From contig JAUIGE010000023.1 of assembly GCA_030430205.1 (NCBI GenBank), positions 1 to 64,000 on the forward strand: a DNA stretch of 64,000 nucleotides, read 5' to 3'. Each line of letters opens with the position of its first letter. Position 1 is the first letter of the stretch. The position numbers were made by a program, and so were the translations under genes. This document shows, in pieces, positions 18,355 to 28,014 of the stretch. Below the pieces are notes generated by a model. The model had not been told where the DNA came from and did not search any database. It saw only the letters and a list, made by a program, of their open reading frames with translations. The stretch is from Bacteroidia bacterium (lineage in GTDB: Bacteria > Bacteroidota > Bacteroidia > J057).

Positions 18355-21300
18355 CTACTCCCCCCGCTTCTCAAAAAACTCCTTCAGCGTATTAAAATCC
18401 CGCTTATAAAAAATACCTGAGCCTGTTTGGTTTGTGAGGTTGTTGCTTTGGTCTATGCTTTCGCGGGTGAAAACTTCGAGCACGAGTTCGCTGTTGATTT
18501 TTTGGCCGAGGGAGGCTGCTTTTTCTTCTTCTTTGACGGTGGGGATGAGTTTGATGATGACTTTGACATTGCCGACTGAGAAGTTGGAGTTGGAGGCTAC
18601 CAGGGTGCCATCACGCTCGATCGTTACACGATCGTTGAAGAGCTTGGCGGAGACAAGCAGGTTGAGGTCGGTGAAGTCGGTGGTGCTGACGCCCACCGTG
18701 ATATTGTCGCCGAGGGCTTCTGAAAGCCAGTAGTTGAACTGGCTGCTAAGCATCTCTGAGATGGAACTGACGCCTGTGGCGGCCACAGAGGCGCCTTCGC
18801 CCAGGCTCCCACCCAGCGGCGCAAAGCGCCGGAAGGCCATCAGGCTAAACACCTGTTTGTTGAGCTCCTGCTCGTCATATCGCACCGACTGCAGGGCGCG
18901 CGCCAGGTCGGTGACATTCTGCTCGCTGAGACTGGATATCTCCACATCCAGGGAGATCGTTGGTGCCAGGAGGGAACCCTTCAGGTTCATCAGAACATTG
19001 ACAGGAACACGTATATCCTGATCGCCGCCGATCAGGTCTTTGGCATTGGCGCTGACCGTATAGACGGCCTGTAGGTTGAGCTCTGCCTCATAGGGATCTC
19101 CTGTCCAGTTGATCGTGCCACCTTCTTTTACCTGAAATGCCTTGTTCACGATATTTTGTGCGGTAAAAAGGTAATTTCCCTGGCTGATGGTATACTGCCC
19201 TGTCATGCTGAATTCTCCCTCCGGGTTGATTCGCATATTGATCGTGCCGTTGCCACGTCCCTTGATGATGTCACCGACTCGCTCATCGAATATCATTTCG
19301 ACCTCGGCATCGTCCGTCGCCTGAACAGTCAGGTTCAGGTCAAATCCCTCCAGCCCCGTTTCGAAGCTTTTGTCATCCACGAGCAATTTATCGCTGATAA
19401 AGGTGATGAAATCGGGTTTTTCCAATTCTTCATCATCCGTCAGGGGAATTTTCAGGTTGGTATTGGGTCCTGTAACCAGGAAGGCATCAATGATTAATTT
19501 GTCCAAATCTCCTGTGATGGAAGCGATTCCATTGAGGGTATAGATGGTGCCGTAGAAGAGTTCATTGTCCTCCTTTTGGGTATCCATGATCAGGAAGTTG
19601 CGGATCTCCTGCAGCTGCAGGTTGAAATCAAAGTCGCTGAATCCGTCATGGCGGATGATGCCGGAGAAACTGGCACTGTGCTTATCTTTATCAAAAAGCT
19701 TGAATTTGGAGATGTTTATCCGTTTGGGTTCAAACTCTATATTGGCATCAAAGCTGTATTTTGTTTTAAAATAATCCACGCCAAACTCGGCTCCTGATAC
19801 CCGCCCATTGCCCAAGACAATGGGTTGGTCAAAATTGCCACGAATGGTTATTTCGTCCAGGCCCACCCTGCCCTCAATGTCGTATAATTCGCCATCCACA
19901 AAAGGAGCAATATATTCCAGGGGAAACATGCCTTTTGTATAGAGGTCAAAATTGAGAGGAGACTTTTCATTCGCCAGTTGGTATGCTCCCACCAGTAAGA
20001 TGGTGGATTCGTCCTCGTGAACGAGTCTTGCATCCAGGAGGATTTGCTGATTGGGACGATCCCAGCCGGATTCTATCAGGAGGTCGCCATAGCGATAGCC
20101 ATCAAGTGAGAAGTCACTCAACTTGCCGTTGGCGGTGATTTTGGGGTCGCCCAGGGCTTCTGTGATATCTATATCCAGGTTGAGCTGTCCGTCCAGGCCA
20201 CGCTCAAATTCTACCAGTTCACTGATAAGGTTCATCCCCAACTGCCTGATTTCCAGGGTTAATTTGGCGTTTTCATCCGCTGATACAAGGCCATAAGCCA
20301 GCACCGACTGATTCCTCGAATAGAGGCGATAGTTTTCCACTTCGATCTCATCACCGCGCATGGTGATATTGTGGTCGGGGTTAAAGCGCCAGAAAAAGTC
20401 ATTGACTTTCAGCCAGGATGAGGCGGAGTCAATGCGGTTGGTGATGCTGCCATCCTCGTTGAAATTAGAGATGGCTTTCATCCGGAGGAGGTTGTCCAGA
20501 TTTTGCTGATCGGCAAAGAGGGTAGTCTTCATTTGACCTTCTGACAGCTCCACGTCTGAGATAAGGCTATCCAGGATGATACTGCTGCCAAAGGCAGTTT
20601 GGTAGGTGTTGAGTTTGCTTTCGAGCAGGGTGTAGGGGGAAAAAGCATCTTTGATGAAGTCAATGACTACATTTCCATGATGAAAGTGAATGTCGTCATA
20701 GGCGGTTGAATCAAAAAGCACGGATATTTCGGCACTTTCGATGGCTCCAAATAGCAAAGTGCCAATCACACTTGTATTGCCCGTCAGGTACAGAGGTTGT
20801 TGGAGGTATTCGAAAATGGCATTGATGCTATCCTGGCTGACAACTTCAAAATTGATGTTGAACTCTTCTATCGAGTCGGTCTGGGCAATTTTTTCTGCAT
20901 AATATTTTTCAGTCAGGCTGTCATTATTGGCGAAATATAAACGGCTTTCATTCAATAATCTTTCTGTTAGGTCGAAAGCTTTGGTGAGGGAAAAATTACC
21001 ATAGACATGTGCATCTGCAAGTGAGCTTTTCAAATCAATGACCCGCTGTCCGCTGCCGCCGGGATCGAGGTCCGAACTGAGGACAAAGCGTGGAATATCA
21101 AATACTTCCAGCCCCAGACTATCCGTCTGCCGGGTAAGTTGGGTGCGGAGTAGGTTCAATTTCCCCCGATAATTATCGAGGGAGTCTCCCAGGAGGTCGA
21201 TATTCAGGTCGGAACTGAATTTTACAGGCTGATCCAGCAGCCCATAGTGCTGGAGATTGATGTTTTTCACTGCGCCGTCGAGGCGGATGGTGCCAGGAGA

Positions 21301-22920
21301 TTGACCGAGGTTGAGGTCGAGGATCAAATCGGCATAGCCTTCTTTATCCTTTAGCTGCAATCCTCCAAATACCTGATTTTCGCCCAGCGTCACCCGCAAA
21401 TCCAGCGAATCAATCTGATAGCCCATGATGTCTGACACTTTGATGGAGGCATTTATGCTCGTATTCAGTTCATTGAGGCGGATGCCCGTGCCACTGACAT
21501 TGCCTTTGAAATTCAGATTTTCTGAAATGGGTTCCGTCGACAAGCCCAATTTATTGACATTGAGCTTATAGGTCTCCACGTAGCCATCATAGGTAAACAC
21601 ACCTGCCTTGGAAGGCAGGATCATGTGAAGGGTTCCCTTCACTTTGCCCAATTTGTTGTCCACATTGGCTGAAGCCACAAAGTCCCTGTAATGCCCCAAA
21701 AAGCTGCCACTGGCAACCTGCAAAGGGTCCATATTCAATATGGGCGGAGGCAGGTCAATTTCTGGGATCATGGCCTGCAATTCTGTGAAAGCCACCCGGC
21801 TTTTTTTCAATTTGATGTCCAGGTTGAGCCTTTCCTTGTCGGCTATTTGTTCCAGCAATACATCGGCCTCAATGCTGCTTTGGGATCCAAACTTCCCACT
21901 GAAATTGTGGCAAACAATCCTGTCCAGGGTACCCTGCACCAGACCATTGGCGATGGCATAGCCTTCCATGGGGATGGGTTTGTCCACGAAGTAGGAGATG
22001 GTCGCAAAGCCCACACGGGCATCCTGCAATTCCATGCTAAAGCGCTCATTGAGCAGGGAATCACCCAGCGCGGCCATGGTTTGGCCGGGCATGTGAATAT
22101 CCGCCTTGAGGTGGCTGGGTTCCGAATGAAATTCGAAGTCGTAGAAATGCAGGTAGGGTTCCTCTTCATAGCATGTGCTATGCTGGATGTGGATGGTATC
22201 GCTTTCAAAGCGGGTAGCCAGCTTTTGAAGCTGGAAGCCGGAGTTGAGCTCCTGCAGGCTGAGGCCTGCAAGTTTTACCTCCAGCCTGCCTCGGGGGTGA
22301 ATAAATGCGCCCACTTCGCAACGCAGCTTTTTGACGTCGAGGTTGACAAAGTTAAACCGTCCATCAAATACGGAGTCAAAGGCGGCATCTGTCGAGTCTA
22401 TGAGGCGAATGGAGCCATTAACAAGCTGTATTTCAGGGAAATGCAGGATGAGGCGGCTCTCTTTGGATTCTTCCTTTTCCTCTTTTTCCGCAAATAAAAA
22501 ATCAATATTGAGCAGGCTGTCCCGGGGGCTTTTGTAGAGAAAAAATTGCGGCTCGACTAGCTCTATATACCTGATCTTCAATTTTTGAAGACCATCTTTT
22601 TGGCGGAGGTAATCCCAGAGGGAAAAGGTCAGCAAGTCAATGCGCAAAGCTTTCAGTTTGGCTGCCTCAACGCCTTTTAGGTCATACAAAGTGACCCCCT
22701 CCAGCACGGCTTCCGAAGGCAGGCCAATGTTGATTTTTTGGATGTCAATGCGCGTTCCCAGTTGTTTCTCCAAAAACTTCTTCGACCAACTCACCAATTT
22801 GGTCTGCACAGGAGGCAAGCTGATGGCGAAAGTGAGGAAGATAAAAAGCAAAAACAGCGTAATCACCGTCATCGAAAAGATGCGGCCAATTTTTTTCGCT
22901 ATTTTTCTTAAAGTACGCAA
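18355..22920 (-). CDS. tamB: TamB-like translocation/assembly module protein
   Basis: A 1521-residue AsmA/TamB (DUF490) protein, a bridge-like periplasmic protein anchored in the inner membrane and implicated in lipid transport or outer-membrane protein assembly. A single N-terminal membrane helix (residues ~13-35, MTVITLFLLFIFLTFAIS) follows a basic cytoplasmic stub; then comes a very long beta-rich, repetitive body, and the C-terminal DUF490 domain with GNGTINMRINPEGEFSMTG and the late SLAPTISLDVEISS-type segment. No ATG precedes the basic stub, so the start is TTG 22920. It is more G+C-rich than the island operon that follows. No tamA (BamA-like) partner is seen nearby. Confidence 0.9.
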   Translation of the reverse strand: MRTLRKIAKKIGRIFSMTVITLFLLFIFLTFAISLPPVQTKLVSWSKKFLEKQLGTRIDIQKINIGLPSEAVLEGVTLYDLKGVEAAKLKALRIDLLTFSLWDYLRQKDGLQKLKIRYIELVEPQFFLYKSPRDSLLNIDFLFAEKEEKEESKESRLILHFPEIQLVNGSIRLIDSTDAAFDSVFDGRFNFVNLDVKKLRCEVGAFIHPRGRLEVKLAGLSLQELNSGFQLQKLATRFESDTIHIQHSTCYEEEPYLHFYDFEFHSEPSHLKADIHMPGQTMAALGDSLLNERFSMELQDARVGFATISYFVDKPIPMEGYAIANGLVQGTLDRIVCHNFSGKFGSQSSIEADVLLEQIADKERLNLDIKLKKSRVAFTELQAMIPEIDLPPPILNMDPLQVASGSFLGHYRDFVASANVDNKLGKVKGTLHMILPSKAGVFTYDGYVETYKLNVNKLGLSTEPISENLNFKGNVSGTGIRLNELNTSINASIKVSDIMGYQIDSLDLRVTLGENQVFGGLQLKDKEGYADLILDLNLGQSPGTIRLDGAVKNINLQHYGLLDQPVKFSSDLNIDLLGDSLDNYRGKLNLLRTQLTRQTDSLGLEVFDIPRFVLSSDLDPGGSGQRVIDLKSSLADAHVYGNFSLTKAFDLTERLLNESRLYFANNDSLTEKYYAEKIAQTDSIEEFNINFEVVSQDSINAIFEYLQQPLYLTGNTSVIGTLLFGAIESAEISVLFDSTAYDDIHFHHGNVVIDFIKDAFSPYTLLESKLNTYQTAFGSSIILDSLISDVELSEGQMKTTLFADQQNLDNLLRMKAISNFNEDGSITNRIDSASSWLKVNDFFWRFNPDHNITMRGDEIEVENYRLYSRNQSVLAYGLVSADENAKLTLEIRQLGMNLISELVEFERGLDGQLNLDIDITEALGDPKITANGKLSDFSLDGYRYGDLLIESGWDRPNQQILLDARLVHEDESTILLVGAYQLANEKSPLNFDLYTKGMFPLEYIAPFVDGELYDIEGRVGLDEITIRGNFDQPIVLGNGRVSGAEFGVDYFKTKYSFDANIEFEPKRINISKFKLFDKDKHSASFSGIIRHDGFSDFDFNLQLQEIRNFLIMDTQKEDNELFYGTIYTLNGIASITGDLDKLIIDAFLVTGPNTNLKIPLTDDEELEKPDFITFISDKLLVDDKSFETGLEGFDLNLTVQATDDAEVEMIFDERVGDIIKGRGNGTINMRINPEGEFSMTGQYTISQGNYLFTAQNIVNKAFQVKEGGTINWTGDPYEAELNLQAVYTVSANAKDLIGGDQDIRVPVNVLMNLKGSLLAPTISLDVEISSLSEQNVTDLARALQSVRYDEQELNKQVFSLMAFRRFAPLGGSLGEGASVAATGVSSISEMLSSQFNYWLSEALGDNITVGVSTTDFTDLNLLVSAKLFNDRVTIERDGTLVASNSNFSVGNVKVIIKLIPTVKEEEKAASLGQKINSELVLEVFTRESIDQSNNLTNQTGSGIFYKRDFNTLKEFFEKRGE

Positions 22921-22954
22921 CAGGAACTCGTTTTCGTTTGATTTTTAAGCGTCG

Positions 22955-23024
22955 TCTCTCCTCTCTCCTCTCTCCTCTCTCCTCTCTCCTCTCTACTCTC
23001 TACTCTCTCCTCTCTCCTCTCTCC
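22955..23024. repeat. Ten-copy heptanucleotide tandem array TCTCTCC
   Basis: Ten perfect-length 7-base units (eight TCTCTCC, two TCTCTAC) fill the spacer and run into the 3' end of the DUF423 gene. One of the variant units supplies that gene's stop codon (22993-22995). Because the unit is not a multiple of three, copy-number change would alter the C-terminus of that protein. Confidence 0.95.
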
Positions 23025-23394
23025 CCAAAGCAAACACCAACAGCAAAATCCACCCCACAATCATGCCCAATCCCCCCAGGGGGGTGACCGGTCCCAGCCA
23101 GTTGGGGGCATCTGTAAGCACCAGCAAATAGATGGATCCGGAAAACAAAAGAACGCCAGCCAGCATCAGGTATGCAGCCATAGATATCAACCGATGTGGA
23201 TTAGTTTTGCTCCACCATCCCAGTATTAACAGCAATATTGCATGGAACATTTGATAACGAACCGCAGTTTGGAAAGATGCCAGCTGATCGGCAGTCAGGA
23301 TCTCCTTCAAAGCATGTGCTCCCATCGCCCCGGCGATGACTGCAGTACCGCCCAAAAAGGCGCCCAGGGAGAGGAAAATCCGGCTTTTATTCAT
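22993..23394 (-). CDS. DUF423 (YgdD-like) inner-membrane protein
   Basis: A 133-residue integral membrane protein of the DUF423 family; function unknown. Four hydrophobic segments are visible, and the family signature GAMGAHALK occurs at residues ~23-31, with a later YLMLAGVLLFSGSIY and TPLGGLGMIVGW. The last ~10 residues (GREERGESRE) are encoded by the heptamer tandem array and are not family sequence, so the repeat has replaced or extended the tail. It is divergent from radA across a 71-bp intergenic region. Confidence 0.9.
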   Translation of the reverse strand: MNKSRIFLSLGAFLGGTAVIAGAMGAHALKEILTADQLASFQTAVRYQMFHAILLLILGWWSKTNPHRLISMAAYLMLAGVLLFSGSIYLLVLTDAPNWLGPVTPLGGLGMIVGWILLLVFALGREERGESRE

Positions 23395-23409
23395 CTGAAT
23401 TGTTATTTC

Positions 23410-23417
23410 TATATTTG
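23410..23417 (+). promoter_or_regulatory. Candidate -7 box for radA
   Basis: TATATTTG matches TAnnTTTG and lies 48 bases ahead of the radA ATG, implying a leader of about 40 nt. A -33 element is not obvious. Confidence 0.4.
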
Positions 23418-23465
23418 CTCCGCAAAGGTAAGAATTTATCGCTCAGAACTAACGTCCCAATCTTC

Positions 23466-24833
23466 ATGGCCAAAACCAAAACCATATATATATGCCAGAG
23501 CTGCGGCACGCAGCACGTCAAGTGGCAAGGCAAATGCACAGGCTGCAATGAGTGGAATACCCTCGTTGAAGAATTTGTAGATACAAGGATCAAGGCTACG
23601 CCCGCCGTCTCACAAGTGGGCAAAGGCCAGCCCAAACTGATCAGCGAGATCGAGTCGGTTGCAGAAAAGCGACTGGCTACGCCTGATGGCGAAATGAACC
23701 GCGTCCTCGGTGGCGGCATCGTAGATGGTTCGGTGATCCTGCTGGGAGGCGAGCCGGGCATCGGAAAATCCACCCTTTTGCTGCAGCTGGCGCTGCAACT
23801 CCATCCGCTGCGCGTGCTCTATGTCTCAGGAGAGGAGTCGGAGCAGCAGATCAAAATGCGCGCACAGCGCTTGCCCATCAACAACGAAAACCTCTATATC
23901 GCCGCAGAAACGCGGCTGGAGCGCATCGCCGATTTCTATCGGCAGATCGAGCCGGACCTGATCGTGGTGGATTCTATCCAGACGGTCTATACAGAAGCGC
24001 TGGAATCAGCGCCGGGCAGCGTCTCGCAGGTGCGCGAGACAGCTTCCAAGCTGATTCGCCTCGCCAAAGATGCCGGCGTGCCCATCTTTCTGGTGGGACA
24101 TATCACCAAGGAAGGCACCCTGGCGGGGCCCAAAGTGCTGGAACACATGGTGGACACCGTCCTTACCTTTGAAGGGGATCGCCACAACAACTACCGCATC
24201 GTGCGGACGAGCAAGAACCGTTTCGGTTCTACCATGGAGATCGGCATCTATGAGATGCTGGGGCAGGGGCTGCGCGAAGTGCAAAATCCTTCCGAAATTT
24301 TTATTACGGAGAGCGAGGAAGACTTCAGCGGTGTGACCATCGCTGCTACCCTGGAGGGCATGCGCCCGCTGCTGGTAGAAAGTCAGGCCCTGGTCACGCC
24401 CATGACCTACGGTAGCCCGCAGCGTTCCGCTACGGGTTTTGACTTGCGCAGGCTGAATATGCTGCTCGCGGTGCTTGAAAAGCGCTGTGGCTTCAAAATG
24501 GGCGTCAAAGACGTCTTCATCAATATGGCCGGAGGCATACGGATCGAAGATCCGGCAGTGGACCTGAGCCTGATCTGCTCGGTGATCTCCTCTCTGCATG
24601 ATATTCCTATTCCCAAAAAATATGTTTTTGGGGCGGAAGTGGGGCTCTCCGGCGAGGTGCGCGCCGTCAATCGCCTGGAACTCCGCATCGCGGAGGCTGA
24701 GAAGCTGGGCTTCACCAGGTTTTTCTGCGCCAGCAGCCAGGCTTCCAATCTGAACAAACAATTCAAAGAAATTGAAGTAGTGGGTACAGGCAAGCTGGAA
24801 GAAGTTTTTCGGCTGGTTTTTGGAGGAGAATAA
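23466..24833 (+). CDS. radA: DNA repair protein RadA
   Basis: RadA (Sms) is a RecA-related ATPase and helicase-like factor in branch migration during recombination repair. The 455-residue product has the N-terminal C4 zinc finger CQSCGTQHVKWQGKCTGC, Walker A GGEPGIGKSTL, the RadA-specific KNRFG motif and a C-terminal Lon-protease-like domain (AGGIRIEDPAVDLS, GLSGEVRAV). ATG 23466 precedes the zinc finger by 10 residues; an upstream ATG at 23400 would add an unconserved hydrophobic stretch. The stop codon is followed one base later by the next gene's ATG, so the two are probably co-transcribed. Confidence 0.97.
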   Translation: MAKTKTIYICQSCGTQHVKWQGKCTGCNEWNTLVEEFVDTRIKATPAVSQVGKGQPKLISEIESVAEKRLATPDGEMNRVLGGGIVDGSVILLGGEPGIGKSTLLLQLALQLHPLRVLYVSGEESEQQIKMRAQRLPINNENLYIAAETRLERIADFYRQIEPDLIVVDSIQTVYTEALESAPGSVSQVRETASKLIRLAKDAGVPIFLVGHITKEGTLAGPKVLEHMVDTVLTFEGDRHNNYRIVRTSKNRFGSTMEIGIYEMLGQGLREVQNPSEIFITESEEDFSGVTIAATLEGMRPLLVESQALVTPMTYGSPQRSATGFDLRRLNMLLAVLEKRCGFKMGVKDVFINMAGGIRIEDPAVDLSLICSVISSLHDIPIPKKYVFGAEVGLSGEVRAVNRLELRIAEAEKLGFTRFFCASSQASNLNKQFKEIEVVGTGKLEEVFRLVFGGE

Positions 24834-24834
24834 T

Positions 24835-25806
24835 ATGAATTCACAAGTTAAAGTGGGCCTGGCGGTCATTTCCGCTATCATCATCTTTTACCTGGGTTTT
24901 GCCTGGGTGAAAGGCAGTGGTTTTTGGGAAAAAGAAAGGCGAAGCTATGTGATTGTATTTGAAGGGGTGGATGGACTCATGGAAGGCGATCCTGTGGATG
25001 TGCGGGGCTATGTTTCTGGCAGGGTGCAAAGCATCACACCCGGGACAGAAGCTGTCTGGGTGAATATTTTGCTGGACAAAACGATCGTCTTGCATGCTGC
25101 TACTCAGGCAGAGATTCAGGTGAGAGAAATCATGGGAGGGAAGCAAATCGCCATTTTGCCCCAGGCAAAAGGCGCATTGCTACAGGATGGAGACACGCTC
25201 CGTGGCTATTCTTCACTCGATTTTAGCTCTGCTTTTTCTACTGTCGGAAAAGTGGTGAAAGGAATAGATGGCGATCTGATTCTCGCCTTTATGGAGCGTT
25301 TTGATACGCTCTCCGTGCAGTTTGGCCGGCTGGCCAATGCTGTGGAGCCTGCCAAAGTGGCCCAGATCACAGATAATCTTTTGTTCACCACAAACGAACT
25401 AAGAAGCGGCCTCGCCAGCGTCAGGAGCCGCGATATGATCGGGCGGATCGATACCGCCCTGGAGCAATTTTCCCTTTTGGCACAAACTGCCGATGCCTCT
25501 CTCAACCAGATCACCTCTCTCACAGGAAAGCTCGCAGAGCAGACTTTGCCGAGGGCTGACTCCATGCTGGAGCAGATGTACCAATTGCTGGGATATACCG
25601 ATGAGATTCTCAGCGCGGCCACATCCCTGCTGGATGATTTTCAGAACCCCAACACAGCCATTGGCTATTTGTTGAATGATCCCGAAGGGGGTCCTTTGCT
25701 GGACAGCGCCCTTCACAACCTCAACCGTACCCTCGATCACATTCGCACCAAAAAACTGCATGTCGCCATGAGTTTGCGACATAAGAAGCGTACTTTTGAT
25801 GAGTAA
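24835..25806 (+). CDS. MlaD/MCE-domain protein
   Basis: A 323-residue membrane-anchored MCE protein of the MlaD family, the substrate-binding component of phospholipid/lipid ABC transport between the membranes. One N-terminal helix (residues ~6-25) precedes an MCE domain (~38-115) containing GLMEGDPVDVRGYVSGRVQSI. The helical C-terminal half probably forms the tunnel-like extension. ATG 24835 has the purine-rich GGAGGAGAA just upstream; a start at 24820 would overlap radA. No MlaE/MlaF genes adjoin, so the permease and ATPase must be elsewhere if present. Confidence 0.88.
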   Translation: MNSQVKVGLAVISAIIIFYLGFAWVKGSGFWEKERRSYVIVFEGVDGLMEGDPVDVRGYVSGRVQSITPGTEAVWVNILLDKTIVLHAATQAEIQVREIMGGKQIAILPQAKGALLQDGDTLRGYSSLDFSSAFSTVGKVVKGIDGDLILAFMERFDTLSVQFGRLANAVEPAKVAQITDNLLFTTNELRSGLASVRSRDMIGRIDTALEQFSLLAQTADASLNQITSLTGKLAEQTLPRADSMLEQMYQLLGYTDEILSAATSLLDDFQNPNTAIGYLLNDPEGGPLLDSALHNLNRTLDHIRTKKLHVAMSLRHKKRTFDE

Positions 25807-25829
25807 GATCGTTTTTTGAATAAAACCCC

Positions 25830-28001
25830 ATGAAATATTCCGCTTTCTTCCTTTTTTCCCTCCTTTCCTTCTCCCTTTTTTCACAAAAACTCATTCTCAA
25901 AAACACCATTCCCATCGTTGAAAATGGGGATACCCTGACGAGTGCTTTTGCCGGAGGTCTCAACCAGCCACAGTTTTCACAGATAGAATTGAATGGAGAT
26001 GGGTGGATGGATTTGGTCGTTTTTGACCGCTCTGGCGATAAAATTTTGACTTTTGTGAACCATGGCGGCCCAGGCCAGATGGATTACCGCTATGCGCCGG
26101 AATACGAATCTGCTTTCCCCGAAATCTTCCACTGGATGCTGCTCCGGGATTATAATTGCGATGGGAAAATGGACATTTTCTGTTATGGAAAAGAGGTGTC
26201 TTCCGTCGCTGTTTACCGCAATGACAGCGATGCCAATGGCCTGATATTCACGCTCGTAGAAGGCGTTTTGATGGATGTGCCCAATGCTGAACAGCTTGCT
26301 GTACTGAGTCGGGACCTGCCCGGCATAGCTGATATTGATGGAGATGGGGATTTGGACATACTGGCTTTTGATGCCGGCGGCTTGTATGTGGAGTGGTACC
26401 AAAATCAAAGCATGGAAAACGGCCATGGCTGTGACAGCTTGCAGTTTACCCAAGTGGAAAGCTGTTGGGGAGAATTTCAGGAAAATGGCCTCAACAACAG
26501 CGTGACCCTGCATGTCAGTTGCAAGGGCAATACGGCCGGACGTTCCAGCAGGCATTCCGGCTCAACGATTGGCGTATTTGACTATGAAGGAGATGGGGTG
26601 CAGGAGATCGTGCTGGGAGATATAGGGGCTGGAAATCTCGTTTACCTGCATAATGGCGGCACCGCTACGGCCGCTCAGATCGACACTTTTTCCTATAGCT
26701 TTCCCGAAGCTGCACCTGCTTCTATTGAGATATTTCCGGCAGCCTACTTCCTCGATCTCGATCTCGACGGCAAAGACGAAATGATCGTCGCGCCCAATGC
26801 GCCCAATATTTCAGCCAATTTTAAGAATGTGTGGCTTTATGAAAACATAGGAGTAGGGGATACCAATAGATTTGATTTTCTGACGAAATCATTTCTCTCC
26901 ATTCAGATGATAGAATGTGGCATGAGCAGCCATCCTGTATTTTTTGATTACAATGGAGATGGGCTGGTGGACCTGGTGGTGGGCAACCAACACTATAAAT
27001 CACTGGCTACCAATGAGGTAGCAGCCCTCACCCTCTACCGCAATACCGGCACAGCCGTTGATCCGATCTTTACGCTGCAAAGCCGGGATTACCTCGGCCT
27101 GAGCAACTTCTTCAACCCGCCCGAAATCGGGTTGGTTCCCGCCTTCGGCGATATGGACGGCGACGGCGATGCCGATCTGATTCTCGGCACCTCGACCGGA
27201 AAGATGCATTATTTCCAAAATAATGCTATCGGCGATTCAGCAGTCTTTAGCCTGCTGACATTCAACCTCTTTGGCCTGGACGTAGGCCAGGGCGCGGTGC
27301 CTGAGATTTTTGACCTCGATGAAGATGGCCAGCTCGATCTCATCGTAGGAGAGAACTCCGGCAACTTCAATTTCTTCAGAAATACGGGCAGCGCCCAGCA
27401 AATGGCATTTGCCATGCCCCCCGACAATATGGAGCTGGGGCGCATCAATATAGGCGGCGGTTTTACCGGCTACAGTGTCGGCCGGATGATCCGTAACGGC
27501 ATCCAAAAACCGGAGTTTTTCGTCGGGGGAGAGCCCGGTCTGATCATGCGTTACAACGACATTGAAGGACGGATTTACCGGAAATATTTTCTCGCAGACA
27601 CTGCCTATGGGCAGCTGGATGTGGGCGCACGCGCTTCTTTCGATATCGCAGATATCGATGGGGATGGGAAATATGAATTTGCCGTAGGCAACTTGCGGGG
27701 GGGGCTTGGGATTTTTGATGCAGCCGTGAGTACGGCTGTGGAGGAAATGGGGGCGGTCTTGCCTTATGATTTTTACGCAAAAATAGAGGGAGACAGATTG
27801 ACTGTCAGCTTTTTCGGCGAAAAATTTCGGAAGGCAGAGATACGCTTGCTGGATTTAAACGGACGGGAGATTTGGCAGGAAAGCCTGAATGGGTATTTGC
27901 CTGAATACCCCTTTTCTGTAAATGTGGCTTCGGGTTTTTATTTGCTGGGAGTGAGATTTGATGAAGGGGAATTGAGGTTGAAAATTGTTGGCTTTCGGTG
28001 A
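25830..28001 (+). CDS. Secreted FG-GAP/VCBS repeat protein with T9SS-like tail
   Basis: A 723-residue secreted protein. A signal peptide (residues ~1-18, hydrophobic, ending SLFSQ) is followed by at least six FG-GAP/VCBS-type repeats with calcium loops such as ELNGDGWMDLVVFD, DIDGDGDLDILAFD, DYNGDGLVDLVVGN and DMDGDGDADLILGT, which would build a beta-propeller. The last ~85 residues (RLLDLNGREIW ... GFYLLGVRF) resemble a T9SS type A sorting domain. It is likely surface-exposed or released, with a binding rather than enzymatic role. It lies 23 bp after the MCE gene and ends 13 bp before creD on the other strand. Confidence 0.88.
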   Translation: MKYSAFFLFSLLSFSLFSQKLILKNTIPIVENGDTLTSAFAGGLNQPQFSQIELNGDGWMDLVVFDRSGDKILTFVNHGGPGQMDYRYAPEYESAFPEIFHWMLLRDYNCDGKMDIFCYGKEVSSVAVYRNDSDANGLIFTLVEGVLMDVPNAEQLAVLSRDLPGIADIDGDGDLDILAFDAGGLYVEWYQNQSMENGHGCDSLQFTQVESCWGEFQENGLNNSVTLHVSCKGNTAGRSSRHSGSTIGVFDYEGDGVQEIVLGDIGAGNLVYLHNGGTATAAQIDTFSYSFPEAAPASIEIFPAAYFLDLDLDGKDEMIVAPNAPNISANFKNVWLYENIGVGDTNRFDFLTKSFLSIQMIECGMSSHPVFFDYNGDGLVDLVVGNQHYKSLATNEVAALTLYRNTGTAVDPIFTLQSRDYLGLSNFFNPPEIGLVPAFGDMDGDGDADLILGTSTGKMHYFQNNAIGDSAVFSLLTFNLFGLDVGQGAVPEIFDLDEDGQLDLIVGENSGNFNFFRNTGSAQQMAFAMPPDNMELGRINIGGGFTGYSVGRMIRNGIQKPEFFVGGEPGLIMRYNDIEGRIYRKYFLADTAYGQLDVGARASFDIADIDGDGKYEFAVGNLRGGLGIFDAAVSTAVEEMGAVLPYDFYAKIEGDRLTVSFFGEKFRKAEIRLLDLNGREIWQESLNGYLPEYPFSVNVASGFYLLGVRFDEGELRLKIVGFR

Positions 28002-28014
28002 AAGTGATATTGTT

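Noticed and set aside
18200-18400. Right attachment site as a copy of the tRNA-fMet 3' end
   Set aside because: I searched by eye for the T-arm/acceptor sequence and found only short C-rich matches, not a credible repeat.
22921-23030. CRISPR-like array
   Set aside because: Units are contiguous 7-mers without spacers; no cas genes are in the window.
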